Counted from the first letter of the stretch, positions 33,706 to 42,227 are shown. The stretch is DNA of 64,000 nucleotides from Blautia sp. (GCA_017463155.1 JAFTPT010000017.1:1-64000), one strand, 5' to 3'. The notes: generated by a model from the sequence alone, not told the origin. Program-made: numbers and translations.

Positions 33706-35001
33706 TTATCTTCCATGAAGTACCTCTGCCGGACGCAGACGAAGCAGCATGCGGATCGCAGGAATGCTTCCCGCCAGTGTGACTGCCAGCATCAGTACCG
33801 CCACGATAGGAATAACAAAAGGCTTCATCTCGATGCTCGAATTGAATACGGTATGACCGATGATCTGCGCAAAGCCGAAGCCCAGGAAATAGCCTGCGAC
33901 CGCTCCGACGACGCCGGTGATGATGATCTCGGTCAGCACCAGTCCGGAGATCGAGCTGTCCTTGGCCCCGATCGCCTTGAACAGGCCGATCTCGCTGGAG
34001 CGCTCCATCACGGAGGCGGTGACCAGGTTGGTAATTCCGAGGGCCGACCCGATCAGCGAAAGGATCGTGATCAGCACCATCAGGAGCTGGGTCTTTTCGA
34101 GGATCGCGCCCTCCGAATCCGCCACCTGACGGACCGGCGCCGCCACGGAATCCGTGATGGCCTCCTGGATCTGGTAGCAGATGGAGCTCACGTAGGCCGT
34201 GCAGTACCACAGCTCATACTGGGCGATCGTAAGGCTTTTCGGGTCTTTTGCCGCTTTTTCCGCCAGCTCGTTGTCCGGCGTCGTCAGCGCGCTGACCTCG
34301 ATCTTGTTGAGATAGCCGTCCAGGTCGGAAAGCTCCTGCGCGAGATCCAGCTGCGCGAAGATCTGGCTGTCCTCGTCTCCGCCGGCGTCAAAAATGCCCT
34401 GTACGACAAGATCGGCATCCTTGACGGGGCCCTGCACATGGATGGTGTCTCCTACGGAGATCCCTTCCCGTTCGGCCAGGACCGTCCCGATCATGACCGC
34501 GTTCTCCGGCGTTCCCTCGACCTGCTCATCGATCCACTCGCCCTGGTCCACATCCCACCAGGTACGGAGCGTCTTTAATCCCGCGTCCAGGCTCTCGCCG
34601 GTCGGCAGGTCCAGATGATGATTGAACCAGGTTCCGACAAGCGGTACGCTCTCCCCGTCCGGCAGCGTCACGGACGCGTCGATGAACGGGGTAAAGTCCA
34701 CGATATTGAAAGCCCAGAAGATCGTCTTGATGTTTCCGAGCTCCGATTCCAGCAGATAGGAACCGGAGTCTTCGCCTCCGCCTTCCATCTCATACAGGTC
34801 GCTCATGACCGAGACGGATTTCGGAAGGACCGTGATATTGGCGCCGTAGGTCTTCAGTTCCTGATTGACCTTGTCCCCGACGTCCAGCATGACGTTGATC
34901 ATGGCTGTGGCCAGGGAGGTGCCGAGCATGATGGTCAGGGCGATCACCAGCATTTTTTTCCATTGACGGGCAAATGCGCCCCGGATCATTCTGATAAACA
35001 T
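33706..35001 (-). CDS. FtsX/MacB-type ABC permease of the iron locus (A)
   Basis: A 431-residue permease. Helix at about 13-35, large extracytoplasmic domain (40-310), and a C-terminal FtsX core with TASVMERSSEIGLFKAIGAKDSSISGLVLTEIIITG. It begins MFIRMIRGAFARQWKKMLVIALTIMLGTSLATAMINVMLDVGDKVNQELKTYGANITVLP, and the last motif (YGANI..LP) is shared with the second permease (YGANMIFM). It follows the DUF2318 gene with an 18-bp gap. Confidence 0.9.
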   Translation of the reverse strand: MFIRMIRGAFARQWKKMLVIALTIMLGTSLATAMINVMLDVGDKVNQELKTYGANITVLPKSVSVMSDLYEMEGGGEDSGSYLLESELGNIKTIFWAFNIVDFTPFIDASVTLPDGESVPLVGTWFNHHLDLPTGESLDAGLKTLRTWWDVDQGEWIDEQVEGTPENAVMIGTVLAEREGISVGDTIHVQGPVKDADLVVQGIFDAGGDEDSQIFAQLDLAQELSDLDGYLNKIEVSALTTPDNELAEKAAKDPKSLTIAQYELWYCTAYVSSICYQIQEAITDSVAAPVRQVADSEGAILEKTQLLMVLITILSLIGSALGITNLVTASVMERSSEIGLFKAIGAKDSSISGLVLTEIIITGVVGAVAGYFLGFGFAQIIGHTVFNSSIEMKPFVIPIVAVLMLAVTLAGSIPAIRMLLRLRPAEVLHGR

Positions 35002-35019
35002 GATCGTTTCCCCTTTCCG

Positions 35020-36267
35020 TTATTTGAATTCATCCTGATGCTCAATGAGCGTGGAGGTGGGCACGCAGATGTAGCCGTCCCCGACGCTGTAATCGATCAC
35101 GATGGGATTACAGCCGCCCTTGAACCCGATGGTATTGATGTTCATGACTACGTCGCACAGCTTGCAGACGATCTGCCCGTTCCGCTCAAAATAGCCGGTC
35201 TCTCCGCAGATATCGCAGGCGTCCAGGCCGACGCCGTAGGAGGAGGAATTCGGCTTCTTGATCACGATAAAGCGGACGGTGATATCATCCGGCGTTGTGT
35301 AGGCGAACCGGTGAAGATGTCCGTCCTCCACCTGCTCCAGCGGGACGTAGACATTGTCGCCGTCGAGGATGCTCTCCTCCACCGGGGAAAGCTCTACCGG
35401 GCGGTTCGCGTATGCCTTGACGGGACTCAGGATCACGATCCCCAGGATGCTGCAGATCAGGGCCGTGCTGCCCCACCTGCGGATACTGCGCCATTTCGCG
35501 CGGATCTTCCGGTGCTGGGCCGGATTCTCATAGGGCTCGTTCACATGGAAGCTGCGGACCCACATGACGATGGGCAGGACAGCCGCGGCTGCCATGACCC
35601 CGTAGATAAAAAGGTCCTCGTTGTTGGCGCTCCACTTGACAAAATTGAAGACCGTGGTGCCGCTGATGACCCTTCTGGTATAGAGGACCGACGCGATCTT
35701 GCCGAACTGATGTACCGTGTTGACAAGTACGGCCGCCACAAGGACGCCCGTCAGGAGTCCGCGCGGAGAACGGCTGCCGATCCGTGCGGTCGCGATGCCG
35801 GCCAGGATGGACAGGAACACGCCCAGGAGCAGACCGACAAGCCTTGTGAAGAACGCGGAGGAAAAAACGCCCGCGCCTCCCAGCGAAAAGTTAAAGGGGG
35901 CTGCATATATGTCGGGCAGGGCATAGAACAGCAGCGCTGCCAGATAGATGCCTGCCATCACGCAAACCAGCCTGTCCAGGAAGACCGATCTCTTTTTCAT
36001 CCCGATCAGCCCGAAAACAAGCAGCAGAAGCGCTGCGGCCAGGGCGACGGTAAAGATCCGCACATTCCAGGTGCCTGTATGGACCAGGCTGGTGGTATTT
36101 TTCATGTAAGACATGACGATCGCGGCGATCATGCCGCAAAGAGCAAAACCATGAAGTATGTATTTTCCGGTATTTCCGTATCTGCCTGAGATCCACGCAT
36201 ACAGAAGTCCGGCTATGATCGTGGTAAGGATCATTCCTTCCGCGCCAAGAATCAGATATTTCAACAT
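35020..36267 (-). CDS. DUF2318 Fe-S-containing membrane protein
   Basis: A 415-residue protein. About seven or eight N-terminal helices (residues 1-260, from MLKYLILGAEGMILTTIIAG) are followed by an extracytoplasmic domain. In that domain LDACDICGETGYFERNGQIVCKLCDVVMN gives two CxxC pairs, and FKGGCNP a further Cys; this is the DUF2318 signature, often called a ferredoxin-like or Fe-S protein. It is the partner of P19 and FTR1 in Campylobacter-type iron loci and is a good candidate for the protein that hands electrons to bound Fe3+. The ATG at 36267 has AGGAG 8 bases upstream. A strong hairpin lies between it and the P19 gene. Confidence 0.9.
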   Translation of the reverse strand: MLKYLILGAEGMILTTIIAGLLYAWISGRYGNTGKYILHGFALCGMIAAIVMSYMKNTTSLVHTGTWNVRIFTVALAAALLLLVFGLIGMKKRSVFLDRLVCVMAGIYLAALLFYALPDIYAAPFNFSLGGAGVFSSAFFTRLVGLLLGVFLSILAGIATARIGSRSPRGLLTGVLVAAVLVNTVHQFGKIASVLYTRRVISGTTVFNFVKWSANNEDLFIYGVMAAAAVLPIVMWVRSFHVNEPYENPAQHRKIRAKWRSIRRWGSTALICSILGIVILSPVKAYANRPVELSPVEESILDGDNVYVPLEQVEDGHLHRFAYTTPDDITVRFIVIKKPNSSSYGVGLDACDICGETGYFERNGQIVCKLCDVVMNINTIGFKGGCNPIVIDYSVGDGYICVPTSTLIEHQDEFK

Positions 36268-36319
36268 AATGATTCTCCTGTCTGGAGTATAGATTTGATT
36301 ATTGCTTACGCGCACGAAA

Positions 36320-36345
36320 GCCAATCCTGCTCTCGCAGGATTGGC
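36320..36345 (-). other. 11-bp perfect hairpin between p19 and DUF2318 genes
   Basis: GCCAATCCTGC and GCAGGATTGGC pair across TCTC. On the minus strand only three T follow, so it is a weak terminator or an mRNA-stabilising structure that may raise the level of the upstream FTR1 and P19 messages relative to the rest. Confidence 0.65.
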
Positions 36346-36382
36346 CCCCGATAATTGTTCAGTTTTTATTCAGCAGTGGATC

Positions 36383-36934
36383 TTACCACTCCTGCGGAGC
36401 ATACTCCCAACCTTCATAGGTAACAGAAAGATTGCCTTCTCCGAATACGTCCTCAAGAAGTCCTCCCGGGCCGGTCTCAGCATCGCTGTGGATGAGATAG
36501 CCGTTCTCGGCGGGTGAATGGAAGGTAAAGGTGACGGTGTAGGTGTCAGCGCTCGGCAGAGAAACGTTTGCGCCGTAGTGCGGGCCGTCGGATGCGCTCA
36601 TGACCATGAACGTGCCGTGTGCTTCGTTTCCTTCTTCGGTACCGACTACATCATAATCGACGGTCAGATACGGTACCCAGTCGCCAAGGCCGTAGCCAAG
36701 GTCGTTTTCCATAGCGGATACATCGCACTCAAGATGCATGTTGTAGTTCTCGGTGTCTTCCTGGCCGGGAGCCATGGGTACGGGCTGGAAGTAAACAGCC
36801 GATACGTTCATGAATCCAACCTCTTCGTCTTCGAAGATCGGGATCTCCTCAAAACCTGCCTCTGCGTGAACCGCTGTTGCTGTAACGCCGAATGCCATCA
36901 CAGCTGTCAGAAGTAATGCAACTGCTTTTTTCAT
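36383..36934 (-). CDS. P19/Tp34-type periplasmic or cell-surface iron transport protein
   Basis: A 183-residue exported protein (signal peptide MKKAVALLLTAVMAFGVTATAVHA). The mature part matches the P19/Tpd family (PF10634): VGFMNVSAVYFQPVPM, YNMHLECDVSA, GLGDWVPYLTVDY, MSASDGPHYGANVSLP, and HSDAETG. His67 and Glu69, Met112, and His119 keep the spacing of the copper/iron ligands H42, E44, M88 and H95 of Campylobacter P19, and His149 fits the additional iron-binding His. It would capture iron (with Cu help) and pass it to FTR1. It lacks a lipobox, so retention at the Gram-positive surface is unexplained. Confidence 0.9.
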   Translation of the reverse strand: MKKAVALLLTAVMAFGVTATAVHAEAGFEEIPIFEDEEVGFMNVSAVYFQPVPMAPGQEDTENYNMHLECDVSAMENDLGYGLGDWVPYLTVDYDVVGTEEGNEAHGTFMVMSASDGPHYGANVSLPSADTYTVTFTFHSPAENGYLIHSDAETGPGGLLEDVFGEGNLSVTYEGWEYAPQEW

Positions 36935-37002
36935 GTCTTTTCTCCTTTTTTGTTTTTTTATCTGATCCGGGCCGGAAGACCCGGTTCAAACCATACATAT
37001 AT

Positions 37003-38913
37003 TCAGGCCTGTGCCTGTTTCTGTGCCTCCGCCTCGAGACGGATCCTCTTGTTCCGTTTCAGGACGATCACGAAGGTGACTACCGTGATGACCAGCAGGA
37101 TCACCTGCGGGATAAAGGTTCCCAGATACGGATAGAAGCCGAGGGTGTTGCAGACCTCCGCGGCCGTTCCACCGGTTCCGGACGCGGCGTCCGGGATCCA
37201 CAGAAGCCAGCTCGGCTTGGTCAGCATGAACTCGAAATCATCGAACACGCCGCCCTCCATCAGTTCCTTGATACCGGAGCCGAGGAAGCAGATCGTCATG
37301 AAGGCCATCAGGATACTGGTCGCCAGGAAGAACGGCTTGATCGGCAGCCTGATCGACAGGAAACGGATCAGCAGGAAGACGACCACCAGGACCGCGCATC
37401 CTACGCCAAAGCCTGCCCAGACCATGTTGGCGTGACCTTCTCCCAGCATCGGCTGGTAGAACAGGATGACCTCGGCGCCTTCACGGAAGACCGCCAGCCA
37501 GGCGGTAAAGCCCAGTGCGAACATGTTTCCGGTCTGTACGGAGCCTTCGACCTTCCCCTGGATATACCCTTCCCAGGCGGCTGCCTCGGATTTGGAGACC
37601 ATCCAGTTGGATACATAGAAAAGGACAACGACCGCGATCAGGGCCGCGAAGCCTTCGATGATCTCCTGGGTCATGGTCGTCTCCGGGTTGATCGATTTGA
37701 GCCATGCCAGGATGCCGGCCATGATAAAGCTGCAGACGATACCGAGCACCGATCCGACATAGACCGGGATGATGCCTTTTTTGTTTCCGGACTTGATCAG
37801 GTAGGCGATGATGGCGCCCACGACCAGGATCGCTTCCAGGCCCTCACGAAGGATGATACCGAAGCTTCCCACGAATGTGGCGGCCGCGCTGCCCGAGGAG
37901 ATCGTCGTCGTATCCGCCGCCTTGGTCTCAGCCGCATCACCGGCTTCGGCCGCTGCGCCGCTCTCGGCGATCGCGCCCTCCGGACTCAGCACAAGCGCGT
38001 CCTCGTGGAGCATGTCGGACAGCTTCTGTGCCTCTTCCTTGACCGTATCAAGGCCCAGATCCTTCTTGACCGCCTTCCGGAGTGTTGTAAACTGCAGCTC
38101 CACCGCACTCACGCGGGATCCGGAGATATAGGTCATGACGTTCCGTTCAAACCCGGTCGTCTCGTAATAACCCCAGTAGGTCGCTTTTGCGAAGTCGTAA
38201 GCCTGGTCCATATCACCGGCTTCGTAAAGATCCGCCGCGTGGAAAGCCACCTTTTCGATGGCGTCCGCCGCGTCGTTCCAGTTCCAGTTCGTGATCCCGT
38301 GACCGGCAATGTACTCTTCCCAGGTCAGGTAGTAATCTTCAGCCTGCCCGCCGCCGACCGAGGCGATCGCGCCCTCCGGGCTCAGCACCAGCGCGTCCTC
38401 ATGGAGCATGTCGGACAGCTTCTGTGCCTCTTCCTTGACGGTTTCAAGGCCCAGATCCTTCTTGACCGCCTTCCGGAGCGTTGTAAACTGCAGCTCCACC
38501 GCGCTCACGCGGGATCCGGAGATATAGGTCATGACGTTCCGCTCAAACCCGGTCGTCTCGTAATAGCCCCAGTAGGTCGCCTTGGCGAAATCGTAGGCCT
38601 GGTCCATGTCGCCGGCCTCGTAAAGATCCGCCGCATGGAAGGCCACACGCTCGATGGCGTCCGCCGCGTCGTTCCAGTTCCAGTCCGTAATGCCGTGGCC
38701 TGCGATATATTCCTCCCAGGTCAGGTAATAATCACCGTCGCCGACGGTCTCCGTCGTCGCTTCGGTATCCGTTGTACCGCTGTTCCGATTTCTGGCCGCA
38801 TTCCGGATCACCGTCGCCACGGCCGGCGACAGGAGAAGGACCACCATCGCCACGACCAGGATCATCGGGATATAATTGACCAGATTCTTGTTTTTTGATG
38901 CTGTCATTATCAT
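37003..38913 (-). CDS. FTR1-family iron permease with duplicated extracytoplasmic domain
   Basis: A 636-residue protein, longer than usual for the family. One helix (about 12-38) precedes two nearly identical extracytoplasmic domains (62-184 and 194-316). The C-terminal membrane part (345-630, about seven helices) is classic FTR1, with the iron-binding motifs REGLE at 356-360 and REGAE at 477-481. FTR1 permeases import Fe3+ delivered by an oxidase or surface partner; here P19 and DUF2318 are the partners. It is the first gene of the operon, behind a single promoter with a palindromic operator. AAGGA precedes two close in-frame ATG codons; 38913 is the first. Confidence 0.93.
   Translation of the reverse strand: MIMTASKNKNLVNYIPMILVVAMVVLLLSPAVATVIRNAARNRNSGTTDTEATTETVGDGDYYLTWEEYIAGHGITDWNWNDAADAIERVAFHAADLYEAGDMDQAYDFAKATYWGYYETTGFERNVMTYISGSRVSAVELQFTTLRKAVKKDLGLETVKEEAQKLSDMLHEDALVLSPEGAIASVGGGQAEDYYLTWEEYIAGHGITNWNWNDAADAIEKVAFHAADLYEAGDMDQAYDFAKATYWGYYETTGFERNVMTYISGSRVSAVELQFTTLRKAVKKDLGLDTVKEEAQKLSDMLHEDALVLSPEGAIAESGAAAEAGDAAETKAADTTTISSGSAAATFVGSFGIILREGLEAILVVGAIIAYLIKSGNKKGIIPVYVGSVLGIVCSFIMAGILAWLKSINPETTMTQEIIEGFAALIAVVVLFYVSNWMVSKSEAAAWEGYIQGKVEGSVQTGNMFALGFTAWLAVFREGAEVILFYQPMLGEGHANMVWAGFGVGCAVLVVVFLLIRFLSIRLPIKPFFLATSILMAFMTICFLGSGIKELMEGGVFDDFEFMLTKPSWLLWIPDAASGTGGTAAEVCNTLGFYPYLGTFIPQVILLVITVVTFVIVLKRNKRIRLEAEAQKQAQA
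37966..38334 (-). repeat. Internal duplication in the FTR1 gene, copy 2
   Basis: Encodes residues 194-316 of the permease. It differs from copy 1 at only a few residues in 123 (for example TD to TN, ER to EK, LET to LDT). The offset between copies is 132 codons (396 bp). Scattered synonymous changes show that it is not an assembly artefact of identical reads. Confidence 0.9.
38362..38730 (-). repeat. Internal duplication in the FTR1 gene, copy 1
   Basis: Encodes residues 62-184, beginning YYLTWEEYIAGHGIT and ending LVLSPEGAIA. It is the N-terminal copy of the tandem pair. Each unit looks like the extracytoplasmic helical domain that bacterial FTR1 permeases normally have once. Confidence 0.9.
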
Positions 38914-38943
38914 TACTTCCTTAAAAGTTATATTTGTCGAACG

Positions 38944-39001
38944 GTTAGTTTTTTTTAACTAACTCACTTTCCTATTATAGCCTTTCCGAGTTATTTGTAT
39001 A
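38944..39001 (-). promoter_or_regulatory. Promoter and palindromic operator of the iron/redox operon
   Basis: Minus strand -10 TATAAT (38974-38979) with a weak -35 TATACA (38996-39001, spacer 16). A perfect palindrome GTTAGTT-N6-AACTAAC (38944-38963) starts a few bases after the predicted RNA start. The position fits a repressor and the half-site resembles DtxR/IdeR-type boxes; no Fur-like consensus is obvious. A metal-dependent repressor is inference. Confidence 0.65.
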
Positions 39002-39041
39002 TAACAATATTGACTTTATCTTGTTTACCGGTGACACAATA

Positions 39042-39070
39042 TTGACTTTTCCGTTTGAAAGTTATATATA
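39042..39070 (+). promoter_or_regulatory. Promoter of the Ada/AraC-like gene
   Basis: -35 TTGACT (39042-39047), 17-bp spacer, -10 TATATA (39065-39070). The -35 lies within the second of two direct repeats ACAATATTGACTTT (39004-39017 and 39036-39049), 32 bp apart. Confidence 0.55.
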
Positions 39071-39164
39071 TTTAACCAGAGAGTTGTATGCGTTTAACCG
39101 CCGCCCCCGACGGGATCGCAGAACGCTCCGGAAGATACTTATTCACGGAAAGGGTGCCGAACGC

Positions 39165-39695
39165 ATGACAGCGAAAGAATTTCCCGACACAGAAGCAAAG
39201 CCCCGGATTTTCTTAGGAACCAAAACTACACGCACCGTCTGCCTGCCCACCTGCCCTGTCAAAAAGGCCGGATCCCGGCATCTGATCGTGTTTGACAGCA
39301 TGGAGGAGGCTCTTGCCCAGGGCTACCGTCCCTGCCTCCGCTGCCGGCCGGACCAGCCGGAGTGGGAAGGGGCAAAAAAAGAGCTTGCCAAAGCAGCCGC
39401 AAGGCTGATCGACAAGCATTATAAGGAACCTTTTTCACTCAAAGCACTGGCAGGCGAGCTCTACATCAATGAAAGCTATCTGGCCCGTACCTTCAAGCAG
39501 GAGACCGGACAGACGCTTCTCTGGTATCACAATCATGTCCGCTGCAGAAAGGCAGCCGAGCTTCTTGAAAAGGCAGACGTTCCGATCTCCTTCATAAGCA
39601 GCGAGACCGGGTTTTGTTCTTCCTCGCATTTTACGAGGATCTTCAGGAATTATTACGGCTGCACTCCCTCCGAGTACCGCAGAAAGAAACAGTAA
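39165..39695 (+). CDS. Ada-type zinc domain fused to AraC DNA-binding domain
   Basis: About 176 residues. The N-terminal Ada zinc-binding domain has the four Cys ligands in TVCLPTCP and YRPCLRCRPD; the first Cys is the methyl-phosphotriester acceptor in Ada. It is followed by an AraC helix-turn-helix pair (SLKALAGELYINESYLARTFKQETGQ; ISFISSETGFCSSSHFTRIFRNYYGCTPSEYR). There is no alkylguanine transferase domain. Such AdaA-like proteins activate alkylation-repair genes, but no such gene is adjacent. I take the ATG at 39165 because the frame upstream overlaps the predicted promoter. Confidence 0.85.
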   Translation: MTAKEFPDTEAKPRIFLGTKTTRTVCLPTCPVKKAGSRHLIVFDSMEEALAQGYRPCLRCRPDQPEWEGAKKELAKAAARLIDKHYKEPFSLKALAGELYINESYLARTFKQETGQTLLWYHNHVRCRKAAELLEKADVPISFISSETGFCSSSHFTRIFRNYYGCTPSEYRRKKQ

Positions 39696-39744
39696 CACCC
39701 GGGACCTTCCTCGTGGTATACTTATACGCAGGAGGTGCAGGAGC

Positions 39745-40326
39745 ATGGACAGAAGACAGCAAAAAACAAGACTTGCCATTCTTACGGCCTTTACAGACCT
39801 GCTTGCCGTAAAAAGCTATGGCCGGATCACGGTGCAGGAGATCATCGATGCGGCCAACGTGGGACGTACCACCTTCTATTCTCATTTTGAAACAAAGGAG
39901 GCGCTCCTCGACACTCTCTGCGATGCACTTTTCGGGCACATCATCAACGATGCGCTGAACCAGGAGCATACGCACGGACTGTATCCGGACCAGGAACAGG
40001 AAGTGTCCATCTTTTTTCACGTTCTCGCCCATCTGCAGGAAAACGACCACAACATCCTGAAGCTCCTGTCCGGGGAGAGCAGCACTCTCTTTATGCCCTA
40101 TTTCAGGAACGGCATGAAAAACGTGATCGAAGTGCGCCTGCACAACAGAAAAGCCCGCGTGGATCTTCCGGAAGAATTCCTGGTCAACCACATCGCGGGC
40201 AGCTTCATCGAACTCGTCTACTGGTGGATCGAGGGCGGCATGAAATATACCCCCAGAGAGCTGGACGGCTATTTCCGCCTCGTCACGGAGCCTCTTCTTG
40301 AACATAAACAGGCGTCCAGGGACTGA
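39745..40326 (+). CDS. TetR family transcriptional regulator
   Basis: A 193-residue regulator. The TetR helix-turn-helix spans residues 8-55 (AILTAFTDLLAVKSYGRITVQEIIDAANVGRTTFYSHFETKEALLD). The C-terminal ligand domain ends ITGSFIELVYWWIEGGM-like (here AGSFIELVYWWIEGGMKYTPRELDGYF), a pattern common in Clostridial TetR_C_7-like proteins. AGGAGG lies upstream of the ATG. A TATACT -10 sequence at 39717-39722 could give it its own transcript, 50 bp after the Ada-like gene. Target unknown; the neighbour is convergent DUF3786. Confidence 0.88.
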   Translation: MDRRQQKTRLAILTAFTDLLAVKSYGRITVQEIIDAANVGRTTFYSHFETKEALLDTLCDALFGHIINDALNQEHTHGLYPDQEQEVSIFFHVLAHLQENDHNILKLLSGESSTLFMPYFRNGMKNVIEVRLHNRKARVDLPEEFLVNHIAGSFIELVYWWIEGGMKYTPRELDGYFRLVTEPLLEHKQASRD

Positions 40327-40335
40327 CCCCCGCCG

Positions 40336-41085
40336 TCAGGCATCCAGCACGCAAAGCTTTTCAAACAGATCGGAGATCAGGCAGCCGGTCGTCTCAAAAT
40401 GGATATAATCCGTCACATACTGATCAAAAAGCACCTGGACCTGGGCGTCAAAGTCCTCGTCCCGGTCCCAGAAGATGACCTGCATCGGCAGGAAGGAGAA
40501 GGCCCGGAACTGATATCCGGCGTCTCCTTTTTTTATGTCTGTTCCGCCGAATGCTTCACACGCCCTGCGAAAAGCCCCGCAGCGCCCGGAAAACCGTCCG
40601 GCAAATGGAGCGAGCAGCGGGTCATTGACCGCCGGGTTCCGGGACACCACGCCGTCCAGGGCGGATCCGGGTACCCAGACGCCCGCGTACCGCGGCGTGT
40701 CGGCTGTATACAGCAGCACATGGTACAGCGCCATTCCTTCATTAAAGAATACATTTTCCGTCCAGGTACGCTCCTCTTTCGCGGTGCTGCGGCCGGACGG
40801 CCTTTGCTCCGGAAGATCCGGCTCCCCGGTATGGATATGCCGGATCTCCCTGTCCGGTTCTCCCGGTTTTATCTTTCTTTCCAGCCGTCCCGTAGTCAGG
40901 ACAAGCCGGTACAGATCATCAAAATACGGTATGTACAGGTAATCGTCATCTCTTTGAAGGCCCAGGATCCCCGCGATCCTTTCCGGGTCATATCCGTTAA
41001 ACTTCTCATACCACTGCTCCGCGTCCGCCTCATGCTCGCCAAGCAGATAGCCGCGGTTCTGGTAGGCATGGTAATTCACACTCAT
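40336..41085 (-). CDS. DUF3786 domain protein
   Basis: A 249-residue soluble protein of unknown function. The C-terminal QFRAFSFLPMQVIFWDRDEDFDAQVQVLFDQYVTDYIHFETTGCLISDLFEKL matches the DUF3786 signature (P-x-Q-V-x-F-W-D-x-D-x-E-F, then TDYIHFET). AAGGAG precedes the ATG by 8 bases. It follows the AraC gene by 48 bp on the same strand, so the two may be co-transcribed, but no functional link to xylan use is evident. Confidence 0.8.
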   Translation of the reverse strand: MSVNYHAYQNRGYLLGEHEADAEQWYEKFNGYDPERIAGILGLQRDDDYLYIPYFDDLYRLVLTTGRLERKIKPGEPDREIRHIHTGEPDLPEQRPSGRSTAKEERTWTENVFFNEGMALYHVLLYTADTPRYAGVWVPGSALDGVVSRNPAVNDPLLAPFAGRFSGRCGAFRRACEAFGGTDIKKGDAGYQFRAFSFLPMQVIFWDRDEDFDAQVQVLFDQYVTDYIHFETTGCLISDLFEKLCVLDA

Positions 41086-41133
41086 CTGTCTGCTCCTTCC
41101 ACAGTCATATTTGAAAAGATAACGCTCCGCTCC

Positions 41134-42003
41134 TCACTGTTCGGGGGTCCCGTCGTGCATGTTCCGGAATTCCGTGGGCGTGCATCTGTTCAGCTGCTTG
41201 AACATGCGGAGGAAGGCCGAAAGGCTGGAAAAGCCGGACTGCAGCGCCACCTCGATCACCGTAAGCGACGGATCGGCCAGCAGCGTCTTGGCGTTGTCGA
41301 TCCTTTTCTGGTTCAGATATTTATAGAAGGAACTGTCCGTATACTGGCGGAACAGACGGGAAAAATGATACTTGCTGAAGCCGGCCAGCGCGGCCACCTG
41401 CTCGAGCGTCAGGTCCTCGGCAAAATGCTCGTCGATGTAGCTCGTCACGAACAGGAATTTTTCGACGTACTCCTTCTGGCGGGAGTTCGCGGACGCGAGA
41501 TGCTGGTCCGCCAGGCTTCCGTGGTTCCGTCCCACCAGGACCAGGATCTCCAGGAACCGGGAAAAGATGCTGCTCTCCGCGTAGGGCGCGTAGCTGAAAT
41601 ACTCATCCTTGATCTCCAGCATGTTCCGCTGGATCTTCTCATAGATCTGCGGATACTCCTCCGGTGTGATCAGGAGCGCCGGGCTCATGACCGACACGAG
41701 CAGGTTCAGCTCCTTGATGCCGATCCGGCTCATGCCCGGCTGGAAGATGATCCTCTCCCCCGTCTCGGGCGCGAACAATTCATGGATCATGCTGGGGCAG
41801 ATGATCAGCACGTCCCCCTCGCGAAGGTGATAGTCATGCTCCCCGCAGATCACGCGGTACTCGTTCTCGATCGGCATGATCACCTCGAAGGAGGTATGCC
41901 AGTGGGGCGGGTAATTCTCGTATTCATTATTATAATAGAGACAGATCTGTGAATCCTGGGGATAATCCACCGTTTCAAAGATACCGTCCAGATGCTTGAT
42001 CAT
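41134..42003 (-). CDS. AraC family transcriptional regulator of the xylo-oligosaccharide operon
   Basis: A 289-residue regulator. An N-terminal cupin (PPHWHTSFEVIMPIENEYRVICGEHDYHLREGDVLIICPSMIHEL) is followed by the AraC DNA-binding domain (LTLEQVAALAGFSKYHFSRLFRQYTDSSFYKYLNQKRI; SLTVIEVALQSGFSSLSAFLRMFKQLNRCTPTEFR). It is divergent from the sugar operon, with a 21-bp-spaced direct repeat between the two. The start ATG at 42003 has AGGAG upstream and lies about 70 bp after the predicted transcription start, which rules out a longer frame from 42117. Confidence 0.9.
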   Translation of the reverse strand: MIKHLDGIFETVDYPQDSQICLYYNNEYENYPPHWHTSFEVIMPIENEYRVICGEHDYHLREGDVLIICPSMIHELFAPETGERIIFQPGMSRIGIKELNLLVSVMSPALLITPEEYPQIYEKIQRNMLEIKDEYFSYAPYAESSIFSRFLEILVLVGRNHGSLADQHLASANSRQKEYVEKFLFVTSYIDEHFAEDLTLEQVAALAGFSKYHFSRLFRQYTDSSFYKYLNQKRIDNAKTLLADPSLTVIEVALQSGFSSLSAFLRMFKQLNRCTPTEFRNMHDGTPEQ

Positions 42004-42076
42004 GACCGGACTCCTCTCCCGCATTCCTGCGCGCAACAAAGTCGATATTAAATCTTGCTTTATTTCCTTATGAAGT

Positions 42077-42105
42077 ACTCTAGCAAAAATAAGAAAAAAA
42101 GGCAA
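42077..42105 (-). promoter_or_regulatory. Promoter of the AraC regulator gene
   Basis: Minus strand -35 TTGCCT (42100-42105), 17-bp T-rich spacer, -10 TAGAGT (42077-42082). Confidence 0.55.
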
Positions 42106-42227
42106 GCATTCTTTCAAAAACAGGGCATTTTTATGTTGACCCTTCCCGTTTTCAAAAAACTATGCACAAAAACCTGGCGTATTTTTTAGATATTTTCACA
42201 AATCGGACATTTTTTGTTGAAAGGGAC

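Noticed and set aside
34615..36189. Long open frames opposite real genes (also 10443-11561, 26744-28219, 36892-38898, 47589-49319, 49866-51065, 56997-58385)
   Set aside because: They are antisense shadows of well-identified genes, rich in Asp/Gly/Arg/His, with no family motifs or ribosome-binding sites.
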